From Aphanomyces cochlioides (Eukaryota > Oomycota > Saprolegniomycetes > Saprolegniales > Verrucalvaceae), in NCBI GenBank assembly GCA_019828595.1, contig JAHQRK010000018.1, positions 992,001 to 1,056,000 of the forward strand: DNA of 64,000 nucleotides, given 5' to 3'. How positions within the stretch are numbered: position 1 is the stretch's first letter; each line of letters opens with the position of its first letter. Both the position numbers and the translations under genes were made by a program. Below are positions 62,492 through 64,000 of this stretch, one piece after another. The notes beneath the pieces are model-generated. The model was not told the origin of the DNA. It searched no databases and saw only the letters and a program-made list of their open reading frames with translations.

Positions 62492-62745
62492 GGGTAGTCG
62501 CCTGCGGAGTTAGCAGGTGGCGATCTTTGCATCCTTCAGCCGGGTCTTGTGCTCGCTGTCGATGACATCCTAAACGTAGCACGACAACATGGTTGCGTCT
62601 TCCGACCGTCCCTTGATCTCGGCTCGCGCATTTTGAAGCTCTTCTTGGCAGTGCTTGAGCTCTACAATGACGTCAAGGAGGTCGAATCTGTCGGCATCCA
62701 CGGCGATAATCGGTACTTCTTGGATCACGACATTCTATTTGAACG
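62305..62745. repeat. Diverged inverted duplication encoding coiled-coil segments
   Basis: 62305-62440 (plus) and 62600-62745 (minus) encode related peptides: MDSDRLDLRDTVATLKQCQ versus VDADRFDLLDVIVELKHCQ. The differences are mostly conservative at protein level while the DNA has diverged by roughly a quarter. Spacer about 160 bases. Confidence 0.55.
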
Positions 62746-62749
62746 AGTT

Positions 62750-63430
62750 AGGCCGTGTTCGACTTGGCTTGGAATCATGATTCAAGGTGATTCTGAACCA
62801 ATTTTATCCAATAGAAAACGATCACAAACCATATGAAATTTTGCGAAATTTCCTTCCGTTCCTCCAGGAACACTGGGATTATCCACTTTGGTGGGATAAT
62901 CATGATTTTTAGAATCTACGTCAACCATTTTGAATGGGGTAGATTCTGAGAGTGAATGTGGATTCTCAAGAATGCTTGTAAATCCCGTGGATGACCCAAC
63001 ACGGTTTTGCCTGGGAGAATCAAGATGGAATCATGATTTAGTGTTTCGATCGCGGTTAGCGTCGCGACGACGGCTAGTAGGGTAGCTCTAGGTTAGTTGG
63101 GGTGTTATGTCAGCTTTACTCGGGCTCTAGATAGCCCAAACTTGAATTTGCATTTCATTGTTACAATGAGGGGGGATTTCCTCTCTTCATGGAGTGGTCG
63201 CATCCGCCTAGGCCAATGGCGAAGCCATTGCATTGACTCGTCTTCTCCCTATAGAATCACGCATGCTTCAATCTACGAGCAGTCCTTCCCGTCGCGAGAA
63301 GATCAACAGAGAGACCAAGGAGGGGGACTTCTGTCCCAGTCCGTGATGGGACTAGGGGTTGAAGGGTTTATTGGGGTTTAGGGGTTCTCTATAACCTTTC
63401 TCTTTTTATATTTTGGGTTACTCGCAGATT
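62750..63430. other. Repeat-like intergenic region
   Basis: No gene seen. Repeated GGAATCATGATT-type words (62770-62790 and about 63025-63040) and a small inverted repeat AGAATCTAC / GTAGATTCT near 62911-62950 suggest a degenerate MITE. 63060-63400 has a different, G/T-rich composition that could be a solo LTR fragment. No ends could be defined. Confidence 0.35.
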
Positions 63431-63433
63431 TTA

Positions 63434-64000
63434 TATTCGTATCAAGGCGGGAAAGTTGTCAAGTTGATGATGAAAGGGCTTCCTTCCTTCGACTTTGATG
63501 TACGCCAGGAATGGATCGATCTGTCCTTGGCCGATGAACATGAAGATAGCGAAGAGAAAAGGCGCAACTGGGAATGGTTCCAAGTTTCTCATGCAGGGCA
63601 TGCATCGCCGAGAAAAGCACCCCATCCGAAACATGCCATCGCGGCAAAATCCAAACCAGTCAAGGGAAAAGAAGAAGAGTTTGTCAAGCGAATGCTCATG
63701 GAACACAACGCCAAGCTAAAGAATGCCAGGTTGTCTGAACGATCGTCGCACGGCCATCACATGTCATCTCACAAAGCCAACAGTGCAAGGAAGAGTGAAG
63801 AAAGAAAGAGCTCGCTCGAGTGTGCATGGCATGCTGTCCCACAAGGAAGCGTTACGAGAAAACAATCGAGGGAAACGCTCGGCAATATTCCAGAGCAAAG
63901 TGATGTGCATGCTGAAGAAAATGACAAGACTGCGACGTCAGCTCGAAGAAAAAACTTCATTTCGCCTGGACTTGCTGCTTCGAATTCACATCAGTCACCT
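63434..64000 (+). CDS. Partial coding exon running off the right edge
   Basis: The frame is open without a stop from about 63423 to the last base of the window (at least 178 codons from the first ATG pair at 63467-63472). The protein is charged and basic: LPSFDFDVRQEWIDLSLADE, then RRNWEWFQVSHAGHASPRK, EEEFVKRMLMEHNAKLKNAR, HGHHMSSHKANSARKSEERK. A pyrimidine-rich tract ending CTCGCAG at 63427 could be a splice acceptor. No family recognised. Confidence 0.5.

Noticed and set aside
62750..63045. Complete MITE with ends like GGCCGTGTTCG
   Set aside because: The left word is present but the right side only shares CCGTGTT; no target duplication or full inverted repeat could be defined.
1..64000. 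CRISPR arrays, rRNA and tRNA genes
   Set aside because: No regularly spaced repeats and no rRNA- or tRNA-like core motifs were seen; the organism is eukaryotic.

Overview
The window looks like nuclear DNA of an oomycete, most likely a saprolegnialean close to Aphanomyces. This rests on: a cluster of Crinkler (CRN) effector relatives with an LxLYxALK-type motif and the HVLVVVP motif that ends CRN headers; short GT-AG introns (about 35-60 nt) in nearly every spliced gene; tightly packed genes; and oomycete-style domain fusions such as a protein kinase joined to a PP2C phosphatase. The assignment is inferred from protein families; no marker rRNA is present.

Layout. 1-15.9 kb is an accessory, repeat-rich block. 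It holds seven copies or fragments of CRN genes of two types: a kinase-like body (K1 3163-4713, K2 7333-8864, K3 15037-15775) and a P-loop NTPase + nuclease + helix-hairpin-helix body (A 1790-3066, B 5383-6924, D 8956-11154, C 12052-14378). All carry stops, frameshifts or deletions. K1 and K2 lie in a nearly identical 1.5-kb inverted repeat (3511-5019 / 7027-8534). B is a fold-back made of the two ends of C. The original unit seems to have been a tandem pair, kinase-type followed by NTPase-type, as still seen for K3-C.

16-19.8 kb holds a PP2C phosphatase with a signal peptide, an unrecognised protein and a small coiled-coil protein. 19961-22538 is a Mutator-like transposon with 101-bp terminal inverted repeats and a 10-bp target duplication. 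23-33.9 kb holds a membrane-anchored papain-like protease, a TMEM198-like membrane protein, a 392-bp fold-back MITE, a PAP2 lipid phosphatase, an AASDH-like adenylation/carrier/PQQ protein and a short eIF2B-gamma-like nucleotidyltransferase. 33.9-41.8 kb is a monoacylglycerol-lipase gene split by a 6.9-kb Ty3/gypsy chromovirus (34389-41309) that also carries an antisense open frame; an unsplit lipase paralog follows.

43.8-62 kb is ordinary dense gene space: a BTB protein, a MAPKKK-like kinase, the myristoylation-ready kinase-PP2C fusion, an IQ/WW coiled-coil protein, a ZZ zinc-finger protein, a TBC1D23-like protein, a long armadillo/coiled-coil protein and an MBLAC1-like metallo-beta-lactamase. 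62-64 kb is repeat-like, with an open coding exon running off the right edge. The housekeeping genes are mostly signalling, lipid and membrane-traffic functions and show no operon-like logic. Exon limits were read by eye and are approximate unless stated.
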